From positions 1,054,458 through 1,118,457 of the forward strand of contig JAYKAV010002553.1 in the NCBI GenBank assembly GCA_035582835.1: a DNA stretch of 64,000 nucleotides, written 5' to 3'. The translations under genes were made by a program, and so were the position numbers. Shown piece by piece: positions 1 to 10,253 of this stretch (position 1 is the first letter of the stretch; every line of letters begins with the position of its first letter). Under the pieces are notes generated by a model. The model made no database searches and was not told the DNA's origin. It saw nothing but the letters and a program-made list of their open reading frames with translations. The DNA is from Phoebastria nigripes. Lineage: Eukaryota; Chordata; Aves; Procellariiformes; Diomedeidae.

Positions 1-335
1 GCTTTATGGATCTCTATCTATATTTCTGCACAGCATTGCACTCTGGTGCACAAACTGACCAGGTCTGTCAGTACAATGCCAGGGAGGTCTCTGCACTCAG
101 CCCTGCAGACCTGCGTAGCCTGAATTATAAGATGCCGAATTAATTGAAGACGTTATACTGCCTAATTGCCCATGCTCAGACTGTGTTTAGAGATGAAGGG
201 GGAGCCCCTCCATAGTCCATTCCCAAAGCTCTTTCCAGACCTGTGGGAAGGACTCAATGCAAGCACACTTGAGCATTGCTTGGTCTAATGCAACCAGGCC
301 AAAAAAATTCCTTCTCCTTATAATGCTTTCTGTAG
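1..335 (+). other. COL17A1: COL17A1 intron, 3' part
   Basis: This is the intron before the first visible exon. It ends in a pyrimidine-rich tract and TGTAG acceptor at 331-335. I see no Gly-X-Y coding sequence or other feature in it. Confidence 0.85.
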
Positions 336-449
336 GTGGATCCAGACAAATTCAGGGACCCCCAGGACCTCCTGGGCCACCCGGTCCTCCTGGCCCAGGT
401 GGCAGTTCATCTCAAGAGATTCAGCAGTATGTCACTGACTACCTGAAAA
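336..449 (+). CDS. COL17A1: COL17A1 exon: five-triplet GPP run plus linker
   Basis: Encodes about 38 residues: a run of GPP triplets ending GPGG, then a Ser/Gln-rich linker ending QQYVTDYLK. The acceptor is tgtag before 336 and the donor is gtgagt after 449. The last base A joins GT of the next exon to make Ser. The exon is phase 1 at both ends. Confidence 0.94.
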
Positions 450-3400
450 GTGAGTATAATGAGATTTTGCCGTGGGTCAGCAGATGCATGCCTATGTCTC
501 TTTTGCTCCCTGAGCCCCTTGTCACTCTCCCTTTAGAAGCAGCAGCCATACTGCTCTGGCCTTATTTTCGTTGAATGCTATGAAGTGCTGTTGCCCACTG
601 TGGCCTCTGCAGAACTGTCCTTCTATCAGCCTGCTTTTTGCCAGGGGAAGAGGGTCCAGTAATTGTGCATATGGCCATTGTCTTCCCTCTAGTGATGTGG
701 GCATATCTTGGGCTTCCTACCTAGGTGACAACATAAGGCATTATTTGACTGGTGCCCAAGGTCCACCAGGCCCTCCAGGCCCACCTGGAGTCATCACCAC
801 TGTGGATGGGACAGACTTGGATTATGCAGAGCTGGCTACCCGTGTTATGAGCTATATGACAAGTAAGCACCATGTTGGTAAGCTCTGTACTGAGTCACGC
901 TCTTGGCTGAGCTTGTGCAACACCTAGGAGGTGAGAACCGGAGGAGAGACAATAGTCTTTAAATAGCAGCACCCCAACCCAGTTATTAATTTTCTGCAGT
1001 CTTGGCCCAGAACTCCACACAGCTGAGGTGGCCTCTGAGCTATGTCCCATTTTGATGGTTAGATTAACTAACAGTTGCTGTTTAGAAAGTCTCACATTAA
1101 ACATAGCTGTTAGACCCTGTAACGTCCCCAAGACCCAAACAGAGGTGGCTGTGTTTGGTATATGTGGTCTCAGGTATTCTGGGGCTGTCTTGTATGCTTG
1201 GGGCCCTCCTGAAGTAGATGGAATTCCCAGAGCTTTTGGAAGCAGCCTGGAATCTCAGTCAGAAGAGCACAGACCACACCGCTGTGGAGGCAACCAGGCT
1301 GTGTTGGACAGCAACTGATTCAAGGCTGGGGGCATGGGAAGCCCATTCCATCAGTTAAACCGAATTAATTCAGCTTTCCTTTGTCCCTGCCTGACCCCTC
1401 TTCACCTTCTGTCTCCTCTTAACCCTTCCTGACATAAAACCTTTTCATTCCCACAGGCTCTTCAGATCGCTATCAGTCATTTGCCAGTTCGATATCAACT
1501 ACATCCGTTTTGTACCAAGAACTTCTGGACATGCTGCAGAGTAAGTGACCCTGAAGGGAAACATGGGGGATGGGGGTAAAGCATCCCAGCAGCCTGGTGA
1601 TCTGCCCTTCACTTCCAGTCTTCTGCCTCCAACCGGAGTTGCTTCAGAGGGCAAAGGCCTGCCATAGGTGCTGCTGAGTGACCTGCAATGTCTCCTTCCA
1701 AGTCCTTTGGAGACAGATTTATGTGTCTTGTACTGGAGAGTTTGCATGCTTTCCAGAAGCTNCACTTTCTTACCTGTTTGCTTTTCATACCCACTGTTGT
1801 AACTCTGCAGTTTCCCACTCTCTTGCCTCCTTTTCCCTTCTTGGCTCTCTAGGTGGCATCTGCCTATGTCCCTCCTTTTCAGGAATTCCCCACAATTTCC
1901 CCCAATCTCCCACTAAACCTTGGGCTTCTACTTTCCAGCTCCTCCACTCTCTTAGGGTTCCCCATTCCTTCTTGCCCATTCCAAAGCCTTGCTAGTCTTT
2001 GTTCTTAAGGTAAGGAGGATACCCTGCTCCGTATTCTTTTTGACACACACTGTTACTTGTGGGCTGATAGATGAACCACCAGGATGTCATTTTGCTGTGC
2101 CTGAAGGTATTGATGATGCTGGCCAACACTGCGCTCCTCCTATGTGATCCAGTGGGGAGTCAATCAGATTCCATGTTCCAGACAGACAAATGGCTGCTGA
2201 AATGCCACAGAGCTCAGCATGGTCTTTTACCCTTTACCCAAGATGTTGTCCAGGGTGTCCTGAAGAAACAGAGCACAAGGAGGTCCCTTTGGCAATCCAA
2301 ATTCTCATCCTCCTCAAACCCTGGGTTGTAGGAGGTTCCCAGCCCTGACACAAATGTTTGTGACACCATACACAGGGCAGATCACACTCAGAAAAGGAGG
2401 TGAGGGAGGAAAGTAGTTTTGCATCCATAGGTTTTGATGGCCTCTATAGTGGTGGGGGCTCAGCTTACAGGCTGGGAACCCCTCACACCTGGCATCTTTG
2501 CAGCAGCTGGAGTCTTAAAAGATGCATTTTTCATTTCCAGGAGAAGAAATTCGTCAGTATCTAATTGGACCTCGGGGCCCACCAGGACCTCCTGGACCAG
2601 GGGGAGATGGCATGTCTCTGTCACTGGATTATGATGAGCTGACCAGACGGTTTATCAGCTACTTGACAAGTAATGGTCTTTATTAGTGTGCATGTCCCTC
2701 TGTTCCTTTGGGAGCTGAGCAGAAAGCTCATGCTGTCAGTGAAAACTCTTCCAGTGTTGACTGCGTGAATCCCTATGTATGGAGACCTCCTCACAGGGAT
2801 TGTGAGAGACTTGGAAGAGAACAAAGATACCCTGTAGCTAAGATACTATCCACAGACTCTAGTAATGAGTTCTTGCTTTGCTAAAAACTGAGCTTAGGGA
2901 CATCATTTAATCTTAGCCATCTTAGAAGTCCCATCAACACCTTCAAGTGCCTTTATAACCCTTTTCTCACTGGCTCTGTGGCCAGGATATATCTTTCTGT
3001 GGAAGGGTTGATCTATGCCCACTTTGTGTTGAGGCAGCCCAGGCAACAAACTCCTAGAAGCTTAAATTTAGTTGAAACAAATTCCACCTCTCTGCTTCAT
3101 TTTCCCATATGTAACAGGGTGATAGGGCATGTAAGAACTGTAGGACAGAGAGGACTCTGATGCACCCCCAACAGCAGTGCTAAAATGCCTAATCCTGGTA
3201 GCTGCAACTATCTGCTTAAAAGCACAGCCTGGTCCATGCTTACTCTCTCTGAACTGCCCTTGGACACCACATCTCACTAATGGGCTGCTCCAAAGATGGT
3301 GGGAATTTCCTCTTTGGCTCTGGAAGCAGGAAACTGCTGTTTAACAGCAGCACCCCAACAGCTCAAGCAGGACAGCTGCATTTTATCAGCAAGGACACTT

Positions 3401-6400
3401 CATCAAAGCAAATCACAAAGGTGCAAAGTTTTGCACCAGAGCTGCTTGCAGATAGGCAGACACAGGGAGAGCAGCACGTGCATCAGCCAGTGGGTCGCAG
3501 CTGAGCTGCATATCCTGGGGTGCCCCCCCTCCATGTCAGGGGTTCATGAGGTGTGCAGAGCTTTTGCCAAGAATAGAGGCCTGATGCCTGCCTGTCTGCA
3601 AGTGCCCTTGTGTTGGGATTAGCGGGGCAAGCTTTAACTCCAAGTCCAGAACAAGGCTTGAGCCCTGGTTCCCAGCACAATCTGCTGATGGGAACACTCC
3701 ACCCTGCAGGAGTCCCTCCTGCATTGCCTGTGAACAAGCCCTGCAGCTTGTCTGCTCACACTGTAACAGCCTGTTTTGATAATGTGCTACTGTTGGATCT
3801 GTTTGATTTTGCAGGTTCTGGGATGAGCATTGGGCTCCCTGGACCACCTGGGCCTCCAGGGACACCTGGTATATCTTACAGTGACCTGACAGCATACCTG
3901 CGAAGTAAGCAAACTTCTTTACTCCCCTGCCATAGGTCCCTACACACCCCCAGAATCTTTTTTTACAGGCTTAGTCACAGAATTGCCCCTTTTGCCCATC
4001 ACCACAAATAACCCTCTATGAGACTCTGATGGTCCCTCTGCCTTAGTTAGCAGTACTGCAGGCCTCCTGGGCTCTGCCAGGACCGCACAGACTGCGAGGG
4101 GCTGCAGACAGGTCACTGTGCTCCTGTGGAGAGCAGCAGCAGTGAGATGCTGTCTTGGGGATGGGGATGGAGGAGCCCTTTGTTTTCTCCAAACTCTGCA
4201 GCATAAAGGAATTTCTTATGCCACTTTTTAAAAGTGTATTTAAAAATAGGGACTTCTACCCTCTTTGGGATCTCTTGACTTCCCAATGTGACGTCTACAC
4301 GCAGGGAAGTGAGGTACAGCAGGAAGGCTGCACCAGAAGGTGCTGGGGAGAAAAAAGCGCCTTATACTTGTAGCTGGCATTACCCGTATTGTCAGGGAAG
4401 GTTCACCAGGGTTGTGGTGGTTTGGGTGACTCCTTTTCTTCCCTTGTGTCTTACAGACTCTGAATTCAGTGGTCTTGTCGGGCCGCCCGGTCCTGCAGGG
4501 CCCCCAGGACCTCCAGGGATCCCCGGATCACCTGGCACCTCTCTGGAGGACGTCTCTGCTTACCTACAAAGTAAAGCACTTGTGTTTCTTACAGCTGGCA
4601 GGGAGATTCTGGGGGGACTGAGGCTGAGATTTAGCTTACCAGGGGCTGTGACTGCCCACTGAGAATAAGGTCACTTTAAAAAAAAACCTCATCAACATCA
4701 GCTGGAAAAGTATGGAAGTTGGGGTTGGAGCCTTTAAACTTTCAAGATCCCCAAACATGTGTGATTTCATTGTCCTCTCACTGTCAGAAAATAATTCTTC
4801 CTTTCTCTCAAGGTGTGGGATACGCCTCCCTCTCTGGAGTCCAGGGTCCACCTGGCCCTCCTGGCCCTCCAGGACCACCAGGCTTCTCAGGAACCGGCCT
4901 CCTATCCTATGCTGACATCACCCACAGTGATGAGTTCAGGAGTGAACTGATCCAGTACCTGAAGAGTAAGGGGATGCCATCCATNCTCCCTGCACACACC
5001 CCGAGCCATGCTCTGCCTTGTGTAGGCTGCTGGCTCTGCCACAGCTGAGGCAGTCCTGCAGGAGCCTTCCCTGAACTGGGGCTGCAGCAACACCTTATCT
5101 CTACAGCCAGGTCTACGCAAGCCCATAGGCTTGTCTCCTCTCAGTACGACTGCAAAGCAAAAGTCCGTGTTGTGAGCCAAAAGGGACAGGCACTGGGCAG
5201 TTACAATTGGCCTGTAGTGAACAGCGAGTCCTTAGGAAGGTCACCTGCAGAGTTTTGCTGTGGGAAAAGCATTTTCTTTGACAAACACCTGCCTACAGAG
5301 CAACGGATGATGTAGGGGTTGGAAGGCAGCACTGAGCCAGCTGTGAAGCAGCATTGGTCTGAGCTCTTATGCTGGCACGTCATCCAGAGCAGCCTTTCAA
5401 AAACATGGGGATCCCCTCACTTTTGGGAGAATGGTCACAGAATGCCTGTTTTGGCAGAGGTGCTGAAATTGGCCTGAGAGGAGTGCACCCCTCTGCAAAA
5501 TCATTGGGCATGTTTCCAAGATTGGGCACCCAAAATTGTGGGAGAGATGGGAAGAAGGAAGGTATCATGCCATCTGTAGAAGTCAAGGTTGACATACGTG
5601 CCTGCTGCCTGAGAAATGGCAGTGGATGAGGGTTACTGTGATGATTGGCAGGACAGAATTTCACACTTCAGTCTTCATTCACGTGGTAGCACAGGACCTC
5701 TGCCAAGCCTGAGGGGCCCAGGTACCCCAGTGTCCCTGAAGTCTCCCCTCTTGTATTTTGCAGGTGATGAAGTTCGAAGCTACATCTCAGGGCCGCCTGG
5801 GCCCCCTGGGCCACGGGGACCACCAGGACCCAAAGGAGATAGTGGCTTGGTGGCTGGGTCTATGTCTTCATCTTACCAAGGGTTACGGGCTTCTGAGCGG
5901 TTGCATGGAGGATCCCTTGGTGCTGAGGGCTCCCATGGGGGATCACTGGGCACAGGCAGCTCATATGGCAGCTCCGTAAGCAGCATGTCGTCTTACAGTG
6001 CCTCAGTGGGCAGTGATGGCTCTTATGATGCCTCCATGGGCAGTGATGGGTCTTTCGATGGGTTGCTGACAGAGGAGGAATCACATAGGAGATCAGCAGG
6101 TTCAAGCAGAACCTATAGCAACTCCTTCACTGGATCCCTGGATTACAACGAGCTGGCACTTCGCGTGTCAGAGAGCCTACAGAGTGAGTGGAACGCCTGC
6201 TTGTCCTGACCCTCCCTGTCCCAGCCCACAACTCCTAACCCCCTGTGCCTGGTGAAACACCATTCACTTCCCTCACCCTTCCTGCTGCCTACAGCTCTCC
6301 CTTACACCTTCCTGCCTCAGCATCCAGCCAGAGTTTTCCCAGAGCTCCTTTCAAATGACATCTTTAATTCCTCAGGCCGAGGTATCCTCCAGGACCTGAT

Positions 6401-7714
6401 GTCTTACACCACACAGGGAGTCCCAGGTCCCCCAGGCCCTCCCGGTCCCCCTGGCATCAGCAGGGTCTTTGCAGCCTATGGCAATGTCACCGAGGACCTC
6501 ATGGACTTCTTTAGAAGTAAGTGACATATTGACTTGTTTCTGGCTCATGTGTACAAGATCTCGCCAACCTCTCATAGACCTAGTGATCTTTACACCTTTG
6601 CGTGCTGCAATAATACAGTCAAGATACAAAGCTGGAGGCAGATAGTCTTTCCATCCCCTTCCTCCCTTGATGGGGAGGTGCAGTCTCATCATTAGGAAGG
6701 ACATCAGGTTTTCCCTCTACTTGTAGGAAACTCATCTCAAACCCTGAAGGCCACTGTGCTTGCAACCCCTGTGGCCCATTTTGACATGGCTGGGCTGGCA
6801 CACGTAGAGCAACATGAGACAGCTGCTCGCTCTGTTCTCAAATTCCCCTCCCTGAGCATGGACCGGCTCCAGCCCTAGTGACAGCCAGGACAGCCAGAGA
6901 GGGTGGCAGAGCAGTGCTGGTGAAATGAGATCACAGCCTGCCCCTGGGACTTTCTTGGGACCAAAACCATTTTTGAAAAACTTGCTCTCAGTCAGTCTAA
7001 TCCCATCTAACCTAGAGAAATGTCCTTCCAGTGTGACTCACTGCTTCTCTAAGTCAATACAGAACCCTTTGCAAGTGGTTTGTTCCACTCATTCATCCTC
7101 TCCTTCATTTTTCTCTCCAGCATATGGTACCATCCAGGGGCCACCCGGTGAAAAGGGGGAGAGGGGTTATCCTGGACCCAAAGGTAAGGCTTGCCATCCT
7201 TTCCCTCTCTAGCCCTGTAACGCCCAGGAAGCAGCACTGTGTCCACAGAGGTAGTCGGCACTGGGCTGCTCAAGATCACAGTACCTTCAGGATCTCAGCC
7301 CAAGCATCATCCTAACTTGGTCTTCCTTACCCTGGCCTGTCCCTCTTCATGGGCCAGTCATGCTCAAGGGTAAACTTGGTCTTCTCATTCCTTCAGGTGA
7401 CCCTGGACCGATGGGCCCACCAGGACGCCATGGGCACAGGGGACCAAAAGGAGAGAAAGGAGAGAAAGGTATGAACATCTGCCATCCCCAGGAGAGCAGG
7501 GTTTTGCCTGTTGGGGAGTGGAGGATTCCCCAGGCACCAGCCCATCTCTGGGAACTGCTGGAAAACCCACACCGCCCTATTTTTTTGTTTGTTTTGGGTC
7601 TTTTGTCCTTTTTCCCCCACATGAACTTTTCAAATAACCCTCCTGTTGACCTTCTTGTCCCCAGGTGAACAAGTGTATGTTGGCAGAAGAAAAAGAAGAA
7701 GTGTTGGGGTTTAA
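336..7714 (+). CDS. COL17A1: COL17A1, C-terminal part of collagen XVII alpha 1 (12 coding exons, 5' end outside window)
   Basis: Collagen XVII (BP180) is a type II transmembrane collagen of hemidesmosomes that links keratin-associated plaque proteins to the basement membrane. The window holds only its distal ectodomain. Exons are 336-449, 725-862, 1457-1540, 2541-2669, 3815-3904, 4457-4570, 4813-4965, 5764-6183, 6376-6516, 7121-7183, 7397-7468 and 7665-7714. Joined, they give 1568 nt: two bases finishing a split codon, then 522 codons ending in TAA, with no frame break. Every internal exon is phase 1 at both ends and has AG/GT borders. The identification rests on the many short Gly-Pro-Pro runs separated by non-collagenous linkers, on the segments [24 protein letters not shown] and YGTIQGPPG, and on the terminal [10 protein letters not shown], all of which match my recollection of the mammalian COL17A1 tail. 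The product ends about two residues earlier than human. The neighbour SLK agrees with vertebrate synteny. Introns between these exons, several of 0.5-1.1 kb, hold nothing else I recognise. Confidence 0.97.
725..862 (+). CDS. COL17A1: COL17A1 exon: short GPP run plus linker
   Basis: Begins [12 protein letters not shown], continues into three GPP triplets, then a linker ending [13 protein letters not shown]. The acceptor is ctag and the donor is gtaagc. Its final A pairs with GC of the next exon to make Ser. Confidence 0.94.
1457..1540 (+). CDS. COL17A1: COL17A1 exon without collagen triplets
   Basis: 84 nt encoding a Ser/Thr-rich non-collagenous stretch ([11 protein letters not shown]...) ending [10 protein letters not shown]. 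It has no Gly-X-Y triplets, unlike its neighbours. The acceptor cccacag and donor gtaagt are both strong, and the phase fits exactly between the exons on either side. Confidence 0.9.
2541..2669 (+). CDS. COL17A1: COL17A1 exon: GPRGPPGPP run plus linker
   Basis: Begins with a split Arg codon, then [18 protein letters not shown] and a linker ending [13 protein letters not shown]. The acceptor is tttccag. The donor gtaatg is weaker than those around it. Phase 1 at both ends. Confidence 0.93.
3815..3904 (+). CDS. COL17A1: COL17A1 exon: [13 protein letters not shown] run plus linker
   Basis: A 90-nt exon encoding [18 protein letters not shown] followed by the short linker [11 protein letters not shown]. 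The acceptor is tttgcag and the donor is gtaagc. Confidence 0.94.
4457..4570 (+). CDS. COL17A1: COL17A1 exon: seven-triplet collagen run plus linker
   Basis: Encodes [18 protein letters not shown] and continues to GIPGSPG, then the linker [11 protein letters not shown]. The acceptor is ttacag and the donor is gtaaag. Phase 1 at both ends. Confidence 0.94.
4813..4965 (+). CDS. COL17A1: COL17A1 exon: [16 protein letters not shown] run plus long linker
   Basis: 153 nt. A hydrophobic start ([10 protein letters not shown]) leads into four GPP triplets and GFSG, then a linker of about 25 residues with [12 protein letters not shown] and the end ELIQYLK. The acceptor is ctcaag and the donor is gtaagg. 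Confidence 0.94.
5764..6183 (+). CDS. COL17A1: COL17A1 large Ser/Gly-rich exon
   Basis: A 420-nt exon, far larger than its neighbours. It starts [20 protein letters not shown], continues to GPKGDSG, then runs for about 90 residues of low-complexity Ser/Gly/Tyr sequence and closes with [15 protein letters not shown]. Human COL17A1 has a similar Ser- then Gly-rich insert at this place, also closing with a DYNELA-type motif. A 30-bp tandem duplication lies inside (6000-6059). The acceptor is ttgcag and the donor is gtgagt. Confidence 0.95.
6000..6059 (+). repeat. COL17A1: 30-bp tandem duplication in COL17A1 coding sequence
   Basis: Two adjacent 30-bp units, 6000-6029 and 6030-6059, encode [10 protein letters not shown] and [10 protein letters not shown]. 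They differ at a few bases, so the duplication is in frame and fairly recent. It sits inside the Ser/Gly-rich insert. Confidence 0.9.
6376..6516 (+). CDS. COL17A1: COL17A1 exon: [13 protein letters not shown] run plus linker
   Basis: Encodes [20 protein letters not shown] onward, then [20 protein letters not shown]. It contains an N-glycosylation sequon (NVT), also present in the human protein as I recall it. The acceptor is ctcag and the donor is gtaagt. Confidence 0.95.
7121..7183 (+). CDS. COL17A1: COL17A1 exon: start of terminal charged collagen segment
   Basis: 63 nt encoding [20 protein letters not shown]. Collagen triplets here carry Glu-Lys and Glu-Arg pairs, unlike the almost pure GPP runs upstream. 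They continue unbroken into the next exon. The acceptor is ctctccag and the donor is gtaagg. Confidence 0.95.
7397..7468 (+). CDS. COL17A1: COL17A1 exon: terminal charged collagen segment
   Basis: 72 nt of unbroken Gly-X-Y triplets ([18 protein letters not shown], then EKGEKG). The acceptor is cttcag and the donor is gtatga. Its last G starts the Gly codon completed by the final exon. Confidence 0.95.
7665..7714 (+). CDS. COL17A1: COL17A1 last coding exon
   Basis: Encodes [15 protein letters not shown] and a TAA stop at 7712-7714. The basic RRKRRS cluster matches the RRRRRS cluster at the human C-terminus. The acceptor is ccccag. The exon continues into the 3'UTR. Confidence 0.96.
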
Positions 7715-8880
7715 GGAAAGAGCCAGCTCAGTTCTGCACTGGGCAGCATTCCCAGCAGCCTATAGAGAATTAGCCTGAAACTTCACTGCCTTAATGCTAA
7801 AACGTCCTTGCCGATCAGCTAACCACTTAGACTTGATAGTTCAGTGTCGCTGTTGAGATTTGAATGGCTCTTTTACGCATCCAGCATAGCCCTAACGTGG
7901 GTATTTGCTCCTGTTGCTGATGTTTGGCTTAGCGCCCCTGAGTTCCCAGGCTTGTATGTCTTCAGGCTGACAAGGGCTTCCTGTCTCACCCAGACCAGGC
8001 TTCTTGTATTACTCCCAGCTATGTAAAAACCTGGTTTTTTTAACAACTAGCCAACTACCCAGCAAAAAGAAAAAAAGAAACCAATCCCTCCCCCACCAAA
8101 CGCATGATTTTTCTGAGATCAGATTCAGCCCACAGGACAAAAGGCCCTGTAAGAAACCCTGGGACTAAGGTTGCTCACCACACAGGGATTTCCTCTCTGC
8201 AAGCTCTGCTGTGCCGGCCCTAAGCGGGAGGACCTGGTGATGCAGGTGCTGGTGGTACTGAGTGGGGCTGTGGCTCAGGGGTCTCTGGGAAGGGGCACAC
8301 TGCACTGAGGTACACCAAACAGTGACCCACATGAGACACTGAGCCCAGCCCTGCCAGTGCCTGGCTGCTGCAGCGTAGCAGGTGATACAGGCAGAAGTAG
8401 CTGGGCTCTGCCGTCCCCACCCAGCTGCATGATGGTGCTGATGTCTGCCCCGTAGTCCCCACTGTAGAGCTTTCAGACCCCTGGGGTCAGCACCCACTAG
8501 CAGCCCGGCCCGTGACTTGCTTTGGAAAGCGATGCCCTTCCAGCTCGGCAGTTTTGCAATGCTCTAGTGCTCTGCATCCATTAACCCCACTCCTGAGCCC
8601 AGCTCCTTGGACAAACTGTTACTAGAGGGGCTCAGACAGCAGTGGGGTACAGCACATGCAAGTACTTTGCGGGGAGCCTGGGTTGGCATGTGCTTTGCGA
8701 TGCCTGTTTATAGCAGAACAGTGAGACATGACATGCACAGGGACCGAACTGAAGCACTTTTAAACATAATTTGTTAATCTTTTTAAAAGTATTTTTGTAT
8801 TTTTTTCTGTTTTTTAAACATTGGGGAAAAATAATTTTTAAATGTAAACAGCCCAATTAAAGTGTGTTTTTTCACCCCAT
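7715..8880 (+). other. COL17A1: COL17A1 3' untranslated region
   Basis: Runs from the stop codon to a probable cleavage site about 20 nt past an ATTAAA signal at 8856-8861, which is followed by a T/GT-rich stretch (gtgtgtttttt). The end is inferred from that signal. I see no AATAAA earlier in the stretch. A 110-codon open frame on the opposite strand at 8165-8497 is not credible as a gene. Confidence 0.75.
8856..8861 (+). terminator. COL17A1: Polyadenylation signal ATTAAA of COL17A1
   Basis: ATTAAA is the commonest variant of the vertebrate poly(A) signal. It lies about 1.14 kb past the stop codon and has a GT-rich downstream element at once after it. Confidence 0.7.
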
Positions 8881-10236
8881 GCTTGCCTGATCAGTGTTAC
8901 ATTGGGCAGCCAGTACCAGCTTCACTGTGACCACNGGCAGACACAGCTTGTGCTTTTGGTGGCTGATGGTGGCTGGTTTGTTTCTCATCACTGGTACCTG
9001 ACCCAAGCAGACACCGAGCTGCTTCTCAGGTGTTGGCAGTTTCCAGACTCATTAGCAGGAGCCTCTGCACATTGTCCCAGGGTGCCGCAGCCACCATCTT
9101 CTTCTTGCAGTGAGGCAGTACTCATAGAGTGTAAATATGTTAGTGCTGGGGGCGGGGGAAGCCCAGGGGCTTGGTGATGGCTGAGCTGCAAGGTGCCGCC
9201 TGGCAGAGCCCGGCGTTTCAGTGCAGGCGTGCAGCCAGGGCAGCTGGCAGCCGGCAGCCCCTCAGACAGTGTCTGGTCACCGCGTGTGTGACACCACGTC
9301 AGCTGTATGGTGCTCCTGGGGCCGCGCACACATGCGCACACACACTGAAGTGCTACTTTAGTTCCAGGTATTGGCCAAAGCAGGTCAGTGGCTCATTTTT
9401 ATAGCNAAAAAACTTGCTTGAATTGCTTGTTTTCAGTCCAGGTTTAAACACCCATCGTCTAGTTTTACTTATTTCCAGTGTTAGCAATGTTGAGTTTTGG
9501 TGTTCTTCCCACATTATTGCTTAGGAGAGTTTAGAGCAAAGGCCTGTGTGAACCAGGTCAACTTTCAGAGCACAGCACCTTGCAGCGTTTGCCAATAAAG
9601 CCTGCGTCCTTCTGGGTGATTCATACTCCCCCACCTGGCTCTGCTGAGATGAGACATTTCCTTTTAATTCTCTCTTAAAAACAACAACAAAAGCATTTGT
9701 TGTCATGTTTAAGTGCAGCAGCTGTGTTTCCATGTCTGAAGCCATCCCTGAACTGTACACTGTAATGTACTTGCAGGTTGTGTCGCAGGGCAGGGTTAGG
9801 CAGCTGAGCACAGTCTGGGGCACCCTAGCCCTACAACCACTCATTTGCTTCGTAATCCAGCCTGCGGCACTCAGACCGTTGCTCAGAGGGCTCCGTTGCC
9901 AAACAGCGGCACCTCATTCTTTCACCTGTACCTGAGTGGGAAGGGTGGCTGTCACGAGGGGGGACCCATGGACTGGGGGGCAGAAGCTGGAGCTCCTACC
10001 CCCCCAAGTTGAATTTCCACTGAGAGGGCAGGGCACTCACTGAAAACAGCATCCTTTGAGGTTTGTGCTAAATCTGCACTCCTGCCCTGGGCTATTCCAG
10101 TCAGGGAGCCACACATTGCACAATGTTAAGTACTTTTTACACTCAATTATTTTAAAAATTCTAAATTGTCCCATTCACTTACGGATTACTTGTGTTTCAT
10201 GTGAGTTTTCCATGAACAAAACAGAGGCCACCTCAG
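8881..10236. other. Tail-to-tail intergenic spacer COL17A1/SLK
   Basis: About 1.36 kb lies between the two proposed poly(A) sites of converging genes. It holds a moderately GC-rich patch (about 9060-9350) with a short CA-rich run near 9326-9345 and isolated Ns. I recognise no gene, structural RNA or mobile element. Confidence 0.6.
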
Positions 10237-10247
10237 CAAACTGTGAT

Positions 10248-10253
10248 TTTATT
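10248..10253 (-). terminator. SLK: Probable distal polyadenylation signal of SLK
   Basis: AATAAA on the minus strand. TGTA motifs stand at 10283-10286, 10273-10276 and 10259-10262, within 40 nt upstream in transcript sense, as expected for CFIm binding. A T/G-rich stretch follows. The last TGTA is part of TGTAAATA, a Pumilio consensus. Confidence 0.6.

Noticed and set aside
8165..8497. 110-codon open frame, minus strand, in the COL17A1 3'UTR
   Set aside because: Cys/His/Gln-rich without a domain; antisense to a UTR with no promoter or splice context.
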